A stretch of 64,000 nt of DNA, taken from Branchinecta lynchi (Eukaryota; Arthropoda; Branchiopoda; Anostraca; Branchinectidae). Positions within the stretch are counted from its first letter, which is position 1. Each line of letters begins with the position of its first letter. A program made the position numbers and the translations under genes. The notes below the pieces were generated by a model. That model saw only the letters and a list, made by a program, of their open reading frames with translations. It was not told the origin of the DNA and did no database searches. Positions 20,567 to 32,099 of the stretch are shown piece by piece. The stretch lies in assembly GCA_023053575.1 (NCBI GenBank), contig JAKZAP010000012.1, positions 9,672,230-9,736,229 of the forward strand, written 5' to 3'.

Positions 20567-20963
20567 ACGAATCTGTTCCCGATACTTTCTGATTGTTGCA
20601 GAACCTGAGCAGAACGGGATGCGAATATTCAGAACTGAGGTTCCTGATCTATTTATCATCCAGCAAACTGGAATGAAGAATGAGAACAATTCTCTTTCTG
20701 TTCTGCTAAAATTGAACAAAAGCAATAGCCTATGGCATTCTACTAAAAGCACTTACAGGAGAAAAGGCGGGGGGTGGGTGAAGAAAACATGGCTAAGACT
20801 TAAACATTAATAGAATTGGTGTTGCAGTAATTGCGCACTAGAGTCCTAGTTTTGTCCAGCAGCTATAAATTGCCAACCTTGAATTTATGTAACTTCGACA
20901 TCGATTGAAATAGGCCAATAGTTGCATTTTATTTTAATTCTCCATGCAATTCTCCTATTTCAC
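20567..20963. other. Unassigned spacer
   Basis: No gene or repeat recognised. Confidence 0.3.
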
Positions 20964-21747
20964 TTTTTGGAATCCCAAAATGTAAGTGGAGGGATACCTA
21001 TGACATTGTAAAAGTTGTCCATCTGTCCGTCTGTTAGCACGATAACTCTCGAAGGGAATGAGGTATTTTTGTTGTGAGGACTCTCTGGGTCAAGAGTAAG
21101 GTCAAGTTCGTAGATGGGCTCTGTAGCCCTACATTTGGGGGGCAAAGAAAATATTTTTAAACAGCTAATGTGATAGTCGATAATGGGGTAAGAAGACATG
21201 CTGATCACGAATATGCAAAAGGTTTTCTCGTCCGACAAGTAGTTCACCTGGAATCCGGCAAAAAATGGAAAGTTGGTTAAATGTAAAAGTTTGATTTGTA
21301 GTTGATTAAATGTTCGATTTACGGGTAAGTAGACATGCTGAACACTTGTGTGAAAAGCATTTTCTACCTGGACAATTAGTTCGCCCGAAATCCGACCATA
21401 ACCGGAAAATTTGTCAAAAGTTCCTAATAAGTTTTATTTGAAGTTGATTAGATGAGAGATTTAGAGGTAAAAAGAGATGCTGAGTCTGTATATGACAATA
21501 ATTTTTTAACCGGACATATAATTCATCAGGAATCCGGTTTTAACCGTGTTTTCTTTTAGAAGCTAAAGTTGTATTAAAATTGATTAGATGTTCTTTATAG
21601 GGATGAGGAGATACCTTTTAGAGGTATATCTGAATTTGGTTGTCTCTAATGATTAGCCTGGCGAAGACTGGTCTGGCGAAGACAAGACCCAGTTGTCTGA
21701 ATCGAATATTAGAATTTTGGGATCCCATCGAAACCTTAGGTCTTGTT
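20964..21747 (-). mobile_element. Family A element, degraded
   Basis: Both ends are recognisable (TTTTTGGAATCCCAAAATGT at 20964; CCTTAGGTCTTGTT at 21747), with several decayed 137-bp cores between them. It is shorter than the young copies. Confidence 0.6.
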
Positions 21748-22326
21748 TTACTACTGAGATTGAGCCAATTCTTCTTTTTTGTTGCATTTTTTTCAGAATC
21801 GAGAATGGAGAAAGCTTCCCAGTCCTGCCGAATCGGGAAGTGAGAGTTCATTTACGAACAATCCACTCTTTGAGCATCAGTAACTTATGGTTAATCTAAG
21901 TTAAAGCTCAAAATGTTGGTAATAGGATTCGTTAGAATTCCCAACAGATCAGTAAACACTTTTGCCATACACCCCCCCCCCCACACACACACAAAAATGC
22001 ACTTGCGATGACACTGGAAGTAGTATGACGTCCACACATCATGGGTGTAACGACTGTCATAGGTTTCGGGGTTGGGACAGACCAAAATGTGCAGAAAAAA
22101 TGTCTGAGTGTGCATATGGAATATCGTAATAGTAAGGGGAGCTTGAGACTCATGTATTCTTCTAAGTTGCTAAATTTTCACATGAGTAAATAGCCCACGA
22201 CTCTTCACTCAGCTAGAGCCTCTGCATGTAAGGGGAACTTGATTCACTGTAAGGAATGTAGAATCTTGAACAAGGTAATGGCTGAAAAAGGCATGGAAGT
22301 ATACTGGATTTAAATTTAAATACTAC
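21748..22326. other. Unassigned spacer
   Basis: Contains a poly-C/CA tract at 21970-21993. No gene recognised. Confidence 0.3.
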
Positions 22327-22746
22327 CAGAGGCGTTACTAGCCGAAAGGTTGTTTTTTTTTGGGGGGGGGGAAGATATTTACCGAATAGTTGGACATTTT
22401 TGATGAAAGAAACTACTGTTTGGACAAAAAAAGGACTCTTTTGAAAAAGGTTTTTTTTTGGGGGGGGAAGATATTTACCGAATAGTTGGACATTTTTTAT
22501 GAAAGAAACTACTGTTTGGACAGAAAAAGGACTCTTTTGAAAAAAAAAACACTTTTGACGAAAAATCGACTGATTTAAAAAAAAAAACTACTGTTTTGAA
22601 GAAAAATCAACTGTTTATTTGAAAAAAATCTACTGTTTCTACGAAAAATCGTGGCGCTTCGCGCCGACTCAGTTAGTTTTTACTGGCTGGCCGGCAACAT
22701 TTTGGGGGGGGGGACTTCCCCCTCCCTCCCATACGGAACGCCTCTG
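22327..22746. mobile_element. Family F hAT-like MITE
   Basis: Ends CAGAGGCGTTACTAG and GGAACGCCTCTG. Flanks AATACTAC and GGTACTAC agree at 6 of 8 positions, consistent with an old 8-bp duplication. Inside, a block of about 105 bp with poly-T/poly-G is duplicated (22338-22445 versus 22449-22550), followed by AAAAATCGACTG-type repeats. Confidence 0.55.
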
Positions 22747-23374
22747 GGTACTACTGGTCCTTAGAGGTGGTTGGGATTTTTGTCACTGTAATGTAGGTAA
22801 ATAACTTGACTGACCTCAAGACACGTTTTGTGAGGTGTAAAGTGTCTGAAACACGGGAGTTGTCAGATCAAGAAATCACGGATTTATTGAAGAACCCTAT
22901 GGACAAGGGTCGTTCCAAGTCATTAGGGGGGGGGGGGGGGTTGACGAACTTAAGCATAGCTCAAGGAATTTTTAAGAACAGCAGACGTTCGCTGTAAGCA
23001 GAGAAACCACGCTAGCAATTCTTATCTAACTTACTGTGCCCAAGATAAACTTCACGGGGTTACAGAGTACACCAGGCGAAACTTTTGGATTCGCCTTCTT
23101 TGTTTCAAAATTCACCTAGCTTCGGAAGAGATTTTATTCTCTTTTTTTTTCTGTCACAAACCCCAATATCCCAAACCTGAACCCACATAAATGACACGCG
23201 AGTACTAAGAAAGCCACCTCAGGCGAACATTTTTCGAGTAATTAATAGTGTCTTTTGGAAAAAAAATGAAACTCTTTTGCATGGTGCGAGATTACTTTAA
23301 TTTATTTTGCCGTTAGCTTATTTTGGGCAAAATTGTGGTGACGGATTTCCTCGGAAGTATTCCTATCGGTTTAT
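22747..23374. other. Unassigned spacer
   Basis: Poly-G run at 22926-22940; no gene. From about 23330 a dispersed repeat begins (GTGACGGATTTCCTCGGAAG) that recurs near 23742, 27970 and 28500. Confidence 0.3.
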
Positions 23375-23500
23375 ATTTGATAGTGCAAAACGGATACGTC
23401 AGCTGAATTTTATTAGAGGTATAGTTCGGCCCTTCTTGGCAAGGGTCCTCTTCAGGCTCAAAGCCGCTCAAGTTGGAAAAATGAACTTGTGGAAAGACTA
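23375..23500 (-). repeat. Family E copy with decayed hammerhead core
   Basis: On the minus strand CCTGAAGAGGACCCTTGCC and AAGAAGGGCCGAAC are present, but GAAA has changed to GAAC, which would break the core. Flanks match other family E copies. Confidence 0.5.
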
Positions 23501-24035
23501 ACAGGTTTTTGTACCTATCGGTTTGATTAGAAAGGAGAAGTTGGAACTTTAGGCATAGTTCGATATTAGTTCTATCTGTGTTGCCCACAAGTTGACTTTC
23601 GAAGCAGAACATGCTAACAAAAATAGAGTTGACAGAACATGGTTTTGTCAGATGCTGATTTTTTGTACCGGAAGGTGCCGACAAAAAATGTTGGTATAGC
23701 TTTTTGGTGCTTCACGCCCGACAAAATCTATTGCGCAAAATTGTGCCGACGGATATCGTTAGAAAGATTTCTATCAGTTTGATTAGAAAGTTGAAACTGG
23801 GTTCTATGAATACTATGATGATGGGCGTCACTATGGGGGGGGGACCTCCCCCCCCGAAGGTTACTTTCCTCGGATGAAGCCTGGCGAAAGTTCACTTGTG
23901 AGCGGCGGCAAACACAGAAGAAATATAATTTTGTTGCTTTCGTCAACTTGTCGGCACATCGACTTCTTTTATACGCAAGAAATAAAATTCAAAGGTCTTA
24001 AGAAAGTACCTTAGTACGAAGCCCGGCGAAATTTC
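23501..24035. other. Unassigned sequence with dispersed repeat
   Basis: Holds AAAATTGTGCCGACGGAT at about 23737 and a poly-G/C hairpin at 23836-23860 next to GGGCGTCACTATG, probably a fragment of a family F MITE. No gene. Confidence 0.3.
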
Positions 24036-24156
24036 ACTTGTTGTTGAATTTCCAGCTTGAGCTGCTTGATCCTGAAGAGGACCCTTGCCAAGAAGGGTCG
24101 AAATATAGCTCTAATAAAATGTAGCTGACTTATCCGTTTTTGCACTGTCAAATATG
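24036..24156 (+). ncRNA. Family E copy, hammerhead-like motif
   Basis: CCTGAAGAGGACCCTTGCC, AAGAAGGGTCGAAATATAGC and ATGTA then GCTGACTTATCCG. Core CTGAAGA, GAAA and a TA cleavage site are intact, and stem III can form four pairs (AUAU/AUGU). The 5' strand of stem I is mutated (GATC instead of AGC), so folding may be weak. Confidence 0.4.
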
Positions 24157-25026
24157 GGGGGAGTGGGTTCAAATTAAGGCGCGAAAAAATATTTTCTTTA
24201 AGAGATAATGAGATAGTTGATTAACACGAATATGAAAACTATTTTCTTGCCGGACAAGTAGTTCGCCCGGAATCCCGCCAAAACCGGAAAGTTTGTTAAA
24301 AGTCATAGTTTTATGTAAAGTTGATTAGATGTTGGATTTAGGGGTAAGAAAATATGTTGAACATTTATGTGAAAATTGTTTTCTCGTCCAACAAGTAGTT
24401 CGCGCTGAATCCGACCGAAACCGGAAAATTTCTTAAAAGTAAATGTTATTCTGAAGTTAATGTGATGTCAGACTTAGGGGTAAGAAGACAGGCTAAATCC
24501 GCTTTTGACAATGACTTTCTACCCGGATGTATAGTTCGCCGGGAATCCGGCTAAAACCGGAAAATTTGTTAAAAGTTAAAGTTTGATCTGTAGTTGATTA
24601 AATGTTACGCTGAATTCGTTTTTGAGCTTTAGTTTTTGCAAGACAAGTAGTTCGCCCGGAATCCAGTCGAAACCGAAGATTTGACAGAAGTAAGGCAGGA
24701 AGTTTTGATCACTTTCGTCAAAGTAGATATAACGTTTAGGGGTAGACACACGTGCTGAATCCAAATCTAAACTTGGTTTTCTCAGTTGATTGGATCTGAC
24801 CAATTTCGTCAAAGAAGATATGATGTATAGCTTAGGAGTAAATACACACATGCTGAATCCATATCTGAACTTGGTTTTCTCAGATGCTTAGTTATTGGCC
24901 TTCTTCTATCTCTAAATCTTAATAGTAAAAATGTTCAAGGAGTCTGGCAGAGACATATCTACAAGACCCATTTGCCTGGATCAAATATTAAATTTTTGGG
25001 ATCCCATCGAAACCTTTGGTCTTGTT
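24157..25026 (-). mobile_element. Family A element, degraded
   Basis: Runs from GGGTTCAAATTAAGGCGC to CCTTTGGTCTTGTT at 25026 with several decayed cores. The microsatellite end is missing. Its last part is duplicated downstream. Confidence 0.55.
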
Positions 25027-25092
25027 AAATGTAGGGAACAGAGAAGAAATCAAATTGTGTATGCTTTTGTTGGGCGTCGGTCTGTCGTCGAT

Positions 25093-25620
25093 CTGAAGTT
25101 GATTAGATGTTCGATATAGGGGTGAGGAGATACGCTGAATTTGTTTTTGAGCTTTAGTTTTTGCAAGACAAGTAGTTCGCCTGGAATCCAGTCGAAACCG
25201 GAGATTCGAAGAAGTAAGGCAGGAAGTTTTGATCACTTTCGTCAAAGTAGATATGACGTTTAGGGGTAAACACGCATGCTGAATCCAAATCTGAACTTGA
25301 TTTTCTCAGTTGATTGGATCTGACCAATTTCGTCAAAGAAGATATGACGTATAACTTAGAGGTAAATACACACATGCTGAATCCATATCTGAACTTGGTT
25401 TTCTCAGATGATTAGCTATTGGCCTTCTTCTATCTCTAAATCTTAATAGTAAAAATTTTCAAGGAGTCTGGCGGAGACCGAATATCTACAAGACCCATTT
25501 GCCTGGATCAAGTACTAAATTTTTGGGATCCCATCGAAACCTTTGGTCTTGTTAAATGTAGGGAACACAGAAGAAATCAAATTGTGTATGCTTTTGTTGG
25601 GCGTCGGTCGAATCGTTGGC
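25093..25620 (-). repeat. Tandem duplicate of 24566-25092
   Basis: The family A end, GGTCTTGTTAAATGTAGGGA and the following unique sequence (ATTGTGTATGCTTTTGTTGG GCGTCGG) occur at 25021-25082 and again about 527 bases later. Because the duplicated block crosses the element end, this is a segmental duplication, not a second insertion. Confidence 0.6.
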
Positions 25621-25680
25621 ACATCGGTTTCGATTTCGAATCAAATCTTGCAAACTTTCGGGCGCATCCTGGCAGTTCAA

Positions 25681-25985
25681 GAGCGTGTTCCATCCTACTT
25701 ACCGTAGTTACTACGCATGACGTCACGAATTCTGGCTTTTCGCCGTCAAGGCTGGAACGATTTTTCTATTTTCCAGCAGAATCTCACGCTAGGGGCGAAT
25801 CCGACCAATCACGTTACAGAGATGCGTAGTTACTACGCTTACTACGGTCCCGAGCATGGTAAGCAAATAGTAACTATTAGTTACTATTCCGACAAGGTTG
25901 GAACGGTCAGCGTAGTAACTTTTCATGAGGATGGAACGGAAATAGTAACTATTAGTAACTATTGTTAAAAGGGTGGAACACGCTC
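25681..25985 (+). mobile_element. Family C MITE, complete copy
   Basis: 305 bp with ends GAGCGTGTTCCATCCTACTT and AAAAGGGTGGAACACGCTC. CAA flanks both sides. It is inserted in a repeat shared with 23905 and 26050 (AACACAGAAGAAATCAAAT). Non-coding. Confidence 0.6.
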
Positions 25986-26093
25986 CAAGTCTCGTCGGTA
26001 CAACCGGTTATTTTTACACGTCAGAAAGCAGTTTCTGTACAGTCAGTCGGGCAAAACACAGAAGAAATCAAATGCTTTCGGTACATCGGGTTC

Positions 26094-27020
26094 TTTTTGG
26101 GATATCAAAACGTTAGTGACGGGATACCTATGACTTCATAAAGTTTGTCCGTCCTTCCATCTGTCTGTCCGTCTGTCAGCATGATAACTTACGAAGAGGT
26201 AGATATATCTTCTTCAAACTTGGTATGAGGATCCATTGGGTCAAAGTATAGGTCAAGTTCGTAGAAGATCCCTGTAGCCCCATATTTAGGGGTGGGGGAT
26301 GGGTTTCAAATTAAGGGACAGATACAAATGTTTTAAAAAGCCAATGAGATAGTTGATTTAGGGCTAAGGAGACATTCTGAATCTATATCTGAGACTTCTT
26401 TTCTCGCCGGACAATTGGTTCGTCCGTAATCCGGCCAAAACCGGAAAATTGTAAAAAGTAAAAGTTTTATTTGAAGTTGATTAAATTCTCGATTTAGGGG
26501 TAAGAAGACATGGTGAATCCGTAGATGTAAGTTGTTTTCCACCCAAGTAAGTAGTTCGCCTGAATTCCGGACAAAACCGGAAAGTTTGTTAAAAGTACAA
26601 GTTTTATTTGAAGTCGATTAAATGTTCGATTTAGAGGTAACAAGACATGCTGAATCTATAAATGACAATTATTTTCTACCCGGACATATAGTTCGTCTGG
26701 AATCCGGACGAAACCGGAAATATTTTAAAAGTTAAAGTTTATCTGAAGTTAATTAGAGGTTAGATATAGGGGTAAGGAGATATGCTGATTTCGTTCTGAC
26801 TTTTTTTTTTGCCCCACAAGTAGTCCACCCGGAATCCGGCGGAAACCGGATATTGGGCAGAAGTAAGGCAGGAAGTTTCGATAAATTTTGTCGAAGTAGT
26901 AACCTATAGGGGTAAACACACATGCTGAATCCATACTGGAACTTGGTTTTCTCAGATGACTAGCCATTGGCAGTAATCTGTTTCTAAATTATGTTAATAG
27001 TAAAAATATTCAAGGAGTCT
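26094..27020 (-). mobile_element. Family A element, degraded
   Basis: Starts TTTTTGGGATATCAAAACG, has a GTCC/GTCT microsatellite at 26146-26178 and several cores, and ends at AATATTCAAGGAGTCTG without the last AACAAGACC block. Confidence 0.6.
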
Positions 27021-27759
27021 GTTAATCAAATTCTGCGAACATTTGTCAGGCGCACATTTTTACGGAAAAAATACAGATCATAAAATTTCGCATGCGGCCC
27101 TTAGTTCAACTTATTCTGGGTATAATTGTTGGAAGCTTCGCTTTTTAGCTAAAGTTAAAACAAAAGGCGAATGTGTGAATTTAAATATATGAATGTGTAT
27201 TAAAGGAACAATCTCAACTGATGCATCGAAATTTGTTTTATGTAAAATCTCGCCTGCGGTGCATTTTGTAGTATTCGGAAGATCGGTGTTAAGTTATTTG
27301 GCGTTTTAGGATTGACATCCTTGAGGGTTTGAAACACGTTAAAAGCTAGAACTTGAATGGTAGGTATAGCAAAATGTTTCCGGAAGAAAGGAACCTCAGG
27401 TGATGTAATACAGTTAGTTTTAGACAAAATTTTGCCTGCGGCGCATTACGTAGTATTCTCTATTTGGGAGATCGGTGTTTCATCTAACTGGCGTTTTAGG
27501 ATTGAATTCTTGGGGGTTGAAACACGTTAAAAGCTAGAACTTGTATGGTAGGTATAGACAAACTTTTCCGGAAAAAAAAGGCAGAATTAAAAAATTTCGC
27601 CGGTGGCGCGCACTTTAGCTTGTTTTGGGTACAGTTGCTGGAAGCTTCGCTTTTTAGATAAAGTTGAAATGAAAAGCCGGAAAATGTGAATTTTGATGTA
27701 CGAAATTACATTCAAGGAATAATCTGAACTGATGCATTATAGTTAGTTTTACACCGGTT
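27021..27759. repeat. Old tandem repeats
   Basis: Blocks with GGAAGCTTCGCTTTTTAG occur at about 27131 and 27640. Blocks with GGCGTTTTAGGATTGA ... AACACGTTAAAAGCTAGAAC occur at about 27300 and 27490. The arrangement suggests nested duplications of about 190 and 510 bp. No gene. Confidence 0.45.
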
Positions 27760-27863
27760 CTATTCTATGCTGGTAGGAAATGTACGGCCCATTTTTTAGT
27801 CCGTCGGCACAAACCTGGTGTCCCCCCCCCCCAAAGGTAAAAAGGTAGTAACGCCCCTGACTG
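27760..27863. mobile_element. Family F-like MITE fragment
   Basis: Ends GTAGTAACGCCCCTG after a poly-C run, matching the hAT-like MITE ends. The other end is not clear. Confidence 0.35.
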
Positions 27864-28013
27864 TGATGAGAAATCTGTTTATTTTGACGACGAGTCGCAT
27901 ATCTAACCATATAGCTAGAAAAGAGTTGCCACAACAAGCTTTTGTCAGGAGCTGATTCTGGTACAAAATTGTGCCGACAAATATTTTGTCAGGAATTTCC
28001 GTGAAATTATACC

Positions 28014-28365
28014 GAGGGGTTACCAACTGTCGGGCACACTCTGTACCCGGGAGTCGGGTATACTTCGGGCACAGGTCGGGCACATGTCAGACACACGTCG
28101 GGCACGGTCAGGCACTTGTCGCGCACACGTTGGGCACACGTCCAGCACAGGCAGGCACATGGCGGGCAAACCTGTACCCGAATTTTGAGAGTTGGTACCC
28201 CTCGGGGTTACCAACTGTCGGGCACACTATGTACCGGGGATTTGGACAAACGTCGCGCACACGCCGGACACAGTAGGACACACGTCGGGCACACATCGGA
28301 AACAGTCGGGCACATTCCATTGTCGGACACACCTGTACCCCAATTTTGGGAGTTGGTGCCCCTCG
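28014..28365. mobile_element. Minisatellite-bearing element with 9-bp flank repeat
   Basis: Two head-to-tail units (28014-about 28204 and about 28204-28365). Each begins GAGGGGTTACCAACTGTCGG or its variant and ends AGTTGGTRCCCCTCG, so the ends are inverted repeats. The interior is a degenerate 10-12 bp minisatellite (TCGGGCACACG). AATTATACC before and AATTGTACC after differ by one base and look like a 9-bp target duplication. Small open frames on both strands are by-products of the minisatellite. Confidence 0.5.
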
Positions 28366-28565
28366 AATTGTACCGACGTATTTCCTCAGAAATGCCCCCA
28401 TCTTTTCGAGTAAAGCTCATTTTATGTACACAAATTATCACAAAAAATGTGGGTATACTTTAGCCGGCGCTTCGCGCCGGCGAAAGTTTATTTTGGCAGA
28501 ATTGTGCCGACAGATTACCTCCTTAGACAATTTTTTTAAAGCCTATTGAGATTACCTGTAACCTT
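28366..28565. other. Dispersed repeat fragment
   Basis: Contains GGCGCTTCGCGCCGG and AATTGTGCCGACAGATTACC, the same repeat type as 23330 and 27970. No gene. Confidence 0.3.
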
Positions 28566-28830
28566 GTTAATATTTGATGGTGGAAAACGGATACGTCAGC
28601 TCAGTTTTATTGGAGCTATATTTCGGCCCTTCTTGGCAAGGGTCCTCAACCGCTCAAGTTGGAAAAAGGTGTTTCCCACAAGTTCGTTTTTCCAACTTGA
28701 GCGGTTTTGAGCCTGAAGAGGACCCTTGCCAAGAAGGGCCGAAATATGGCTCTAATAAAATTCAGCTGACGTATCATGTTTTCCACCTTCAAATATGATT
28801 CGCAGTCAGCTTGGGCTGAAGGAATATTTA
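28566..28830. repeat. Family E inverted pair
   Basis: Left arm 28566-28680 and right arm 28681-28830 are inverse copies sharing CGGATACGTCAGCT, TTTCGGCCCTTCTTGGC and AACTTGAGCGG. The left arm has lost the CUGA part of the ribozyme core (GGTCCTCAACCG). The right end carries GCAGTCAGCTTGGGCTGAAG, the outer end also seen at 20514 and 46918. Confidence 0.55.
28695..28776 (+). ncRNA. Hammerhead-like motif, one core change
   Basis: TTGAGCCTGAAGAGGACCC, AAGAAGGGCCGAAATATGGC, then TTCA and GCTGACGTATC. Core CTGAAGA and GAAA are intact and AGC/GCT closes stem I. The base before the predicted cleavage adenine is C instead of U, which should reduce or abolish activity. Confidence 0.4.
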
Positions 28831-29528
28831 ACCTTGTTAATGATATTTCGGAAGGGTTGGGTTGACTTTTCCAAAGCCGAAGATATCTGCAAGAATCAGG
28901 CTATAGACGATGTCCTAAACTGATAGCCTACTATCCACGCGGGCTCACAGCAAACGACTCATTTGTTGTTGTTGTCCTTTTTTTATTTTTTTTTATCTCG
29001 AAATGTGAGATATTGAGAATTTGCTAACATGGTCAAAACAAACATATTTTTTTGTTTAAAGTTTTGCACAGGATCTTGTTAAGTGTCAATCAATCTTAGT
29101 CTACACCCACAAAAGAATAGGAGCGAGATGAATAAACTGGTTTTAGCATAAACTCAACACGTGTCAGTTTGAATAATTTCTGACAACATGGTCAAAACAA
29201 ACACATTTTTTGCAGAGGATCTGATAAACTATCAATCAACCACCTTAATCCTCTCTACAAAAGAACATGAAAAAAAAAACACATTTTTTTTCGATTCGCA
29301 AATCTTCAAATTTAGTGCAATCTCAACACCTGTCAGTCAAAATACCTCTGCGGAGTTAGAGGTGCCGTCAGTCGTGCCCAAGGCGTTTTGCGAATCATAT
29401 TTCTTGTCAGGACGCTCGTTAGAAAGACCACGTCATGACGCGGTAAGACATTAGTATCCTAAGGTTAGAAATCCTATCCTAAGGCTAGGCATCCTAATAG
29501 TTAGAAAGAAAAGTTAACCAAAAGAACG
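28831..29528. other. Unassigned spacer
   Basis: A diverged direct repeat (ATGGTCAAAACAAACA at 29030 and 29187, each followed by GCACAGGATCT or GCAGAGGATCT) is the only structure seen. No gene recognised. Confidence 0.35.
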
Positions 29529-29537
29529 CATCCAAAG

Positions 29538-30050
29538 GGGATGATGTCTCTACGTAGACACGACACTACGAAGACACGACACTACATCGAAACGACAAAA
29601 GCGTCAGTACATGGACACGTCACTACAGAGACACGACGGTACGAAGACCGACACTACATGGACACGACGGTACAGGTACCGACACTACGTGGACACGACG
29701 GTACAAGTACCGACACTACATAGACACGACGGTACAGGTACCGACACTACGTAGACACTTTTTGATTTTCGACGTACCGTCGGATTTTGTCCTCGTAGTG
29801 ACGTGTCCACGTAGTGTCGTTCGACGTACCATCGTGTCTACGTAGTGTCGTTCGATGTACCGTCGTGTCTACGTAGTGTCGTTCGATGTACCGTCGTGTC
29901 TACGTAGCGTCGTTCGATGTACCGTCGTGTCCACGTAGTGTCGGTTTTTTTTTGTCCACGTAGTGTCGGGAAATTTGTCCATGTAGCGTCGGATTTTGTC
30001 CACTTACTGACGTGTCTACGTAGCGTCGTGTCTATGTAGAGGCGCGCACC
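29538..30050. mobile_element. Foldback-like element of inverted 31-bp repeats
   Basis: A 513-bp foldback. The left arm (29538-about 29757) has 31-bp units GACACTACRTRGACACGACG plus GTACARGTACC, starting for example at 29650 and 29681. The right arm (about 29770-30050) has the inverse units, also 31 bp. Subterminal sequences CTCTACGTAGACACGAC and GTCGTGTCTATGTAGAG are inverted repeats. A perfect 9-bp repeat CATCCAAAG flanks it (29529-29537 and 30051-30059). Drosophila Foldback (FB) elements likewise have long terminal repeats built of short units, including 31 bp, and 9-bp duplications. Relationship by descent is not shown. No coding capacity. Confidence 0.65.
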
Positions 30051-30059
30051 CATCCAAAG

Positions 30060-30547
30060 TGTTCGCCAGGATTAACTGTTTGCAAGTTGAATCTGGAATA
30101 TGTCGTTGTTAAAGAAGCTCATTGGTTTTACGATATCTCAGGCATACGCTCCCTGTAATTCTGATTATTCTACGTGTAGATCTACCGATAATGCTAATTT
30201 ATTTCTTACCTACAAAGCAAGTTAAGTAAGCAGGTACAAAGAAAGAAAGAAAAATACTCAAAACATCTATAGCCTACAAATACACTGACTCACGAATATG
30301 GGGTAGGAAGATGGTGCTGCAATATGCAGGAATAGGCTAATCCAGAATGAGGAACAGCAATAATAAGAATAGATTTATTCCCGATCATAATGCACAAACG
30401 TACAAAAAGACGGAGTAATTAAATGAGGAAGAAGAAGAAGAACATTACTGTCACCAGAAATTATGGAAAGAACACAAGAAACGTAAAAACAATACCACAC
30501 ACGCTGACAGAATTTACACTGACTAAAGCCTCTGCTGAGCTACATAA
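30060..30547. other. Unassigned spacer
   Basis: Short GAAGAAGAA run at 30425-30440; no gene or known repeat. Confidence 0.3.
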
Positions 30548-30852
30548 GAGCGTGTTCCACCCTTCTAAAAACAGTTACTATTAGTTACTATTTCCGTTCC
30601 ATCTTCACGAAAAGTTACTACGCTGACCGTTCCAACCTTGTCGGAATAGTAACTAATAGTTACTATTTGCTTACCATGCTCGGGAGCGTAGTAAGCGTAG
30701 TAACTACGCATCTCTGTAACGTGATTGGTCGGATTCGCCCGTGGCGTGAGATCCTGCTGGAAAATAGAATAATCGTTCCAGCCTTGACGGCAAAAAGCCA
30801 GAATTCGTGACGTCATGCGTAGTAACTACAGTAAGTAGGATGGAACACGCTC
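30548..30852 (-). mobile_element. Family C MITE, complete copy
   Basis: 305 bp with ends GAGCGTGTTCCACCCTTCT and AGTAGGATGGAACACGCTC, inverse in orientation to 25681-25985 and very similar to it. No clear target duplication. Confidence 0.6.
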
Positions 30853-31243
30853 AAAGGCTGCGCTTAAAGCGCTCTCGCCTTTCCCGCCGAATAACAGATA
30901 GAGGTCGTGCTACTCCATACTTACACAGTAAGTTTATTTATTTATTTAGCCATAGTTCAGTCGAAGCCATATTGGTGTAAACTAATCGCTCAAATGTACA
31001 CAAATGAGTAAACATTAGAAAGTTAAACCAGCGAACGACAAGTTCATTGTTATATTAATTCCATAGAGGCAGGGACAGTACGAATCCTGGATAAGAGAGA
31101 GTACAAATCGTATTAGTTGCCGACTCAGAAGGCGACCGTTAAGTGACAGAACTGCTATCCAGAAGTTTGTGGAACACAGAACGTCCTAACAGCAGTTTTA
31201 TCCATTGCCAAGGGTGAAATTTGCAGAGGGTAAATTCCTGAAA
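30853..31243. other. Unassigned spacer
   Basis: TTTATTTATTTATTT at 30931-30948; no gene recognised. Confidence 0.3.
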
Positions 31244-32099
31244 AACAAGACCAAATGTTTCCATGGGATCCCAAAAATGAAATATTTTATACAGACAATT
31301 GGGTCTTGTCTTCACCAGACTCGTTGAACATTTTTACTATTAAAATTTAGATACAGATTAAGGCGGAATTGCTAATCATCTGAGAAAACCAAGTTCAGAT
31401 GGACTGCATGTGTGTGTTAAGTCATAACTATTTTGACGAAACTGATCGAAACTCCCTGCCTTACTTCGGCCAAATTTCTTGTTTCGGCCGAATTCCGGGC
31501 GATCTGCTTGTCCGGCAAACAAATAAAGCTCAAAAGTGAATTCAGCATATCTCCTTACTCCCATATCGAATATCAATCAACTTCAAATAAAGCTTTAACT
31601 TATAACAAATTTTCCAGTTTCAGCCGGATTCCGGGCGAACTATATGTTCGTGTAAAAAAATGGTTGTCATACACGAATTCACCGTCTTTTTTACCCCTAA
31701 ATCGGACATCTAATCAACTTCAAATAAAACCTTTGCTCATTGAAACAAATTTTCCGGTTTGGCCGGGTTCCGGCCGAACTACTTGTCTGGTTAGAAAATG
31801 ATTTTCATTTCAGTTTTGATCATATCTTCTTACCCTGAATCGACCATCTAATCAATTTCAAATAAAACTTAAACTTATAAAATAAAATTTAAAGCCCTAA
31901 ATATAGGGCTACAGAGCCCATCTACGAACTCAACCTTTCCTTTGGGTCTTGGCCCAAAGACTCCTCACACCAAGTTTCATCAAAATATCTTATTCCCTTC
32001 GATAGTTATCGTACTGACAGACGGACGGACAAACGGACGGAGTGACAACTTTTGCGATGTCATAGGTATGCCTCCGCTTGCGTTTTGGGATCCCAAAAA
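31244..32099 (+). mobile_element. Family A element, older copy
   Basis: Complete by ends: AACAAGACCAAATGTTTCCA at the left and GCGTTTTGGGATCCCAAAAA at the right, with a short GGAC microsatellite at 32020-32042 and about five diverged cores. It keeps AAAGCTCAAAAGTGAATTC at 31530, an uninterrupted version of the site hit by family B copy 1. Confidence 0.65.

Noticed and set aside
28014..28365. CRISPR-like spacing of short repeats
   Set aside because: Degenerate minisatellite without unique spacers, in eukaryotic DNA.
28566..28680. Hammerhead-like motif on the left arm
   Set aside because: The CUGA half of the core is deleted, so no ribozyme can form.
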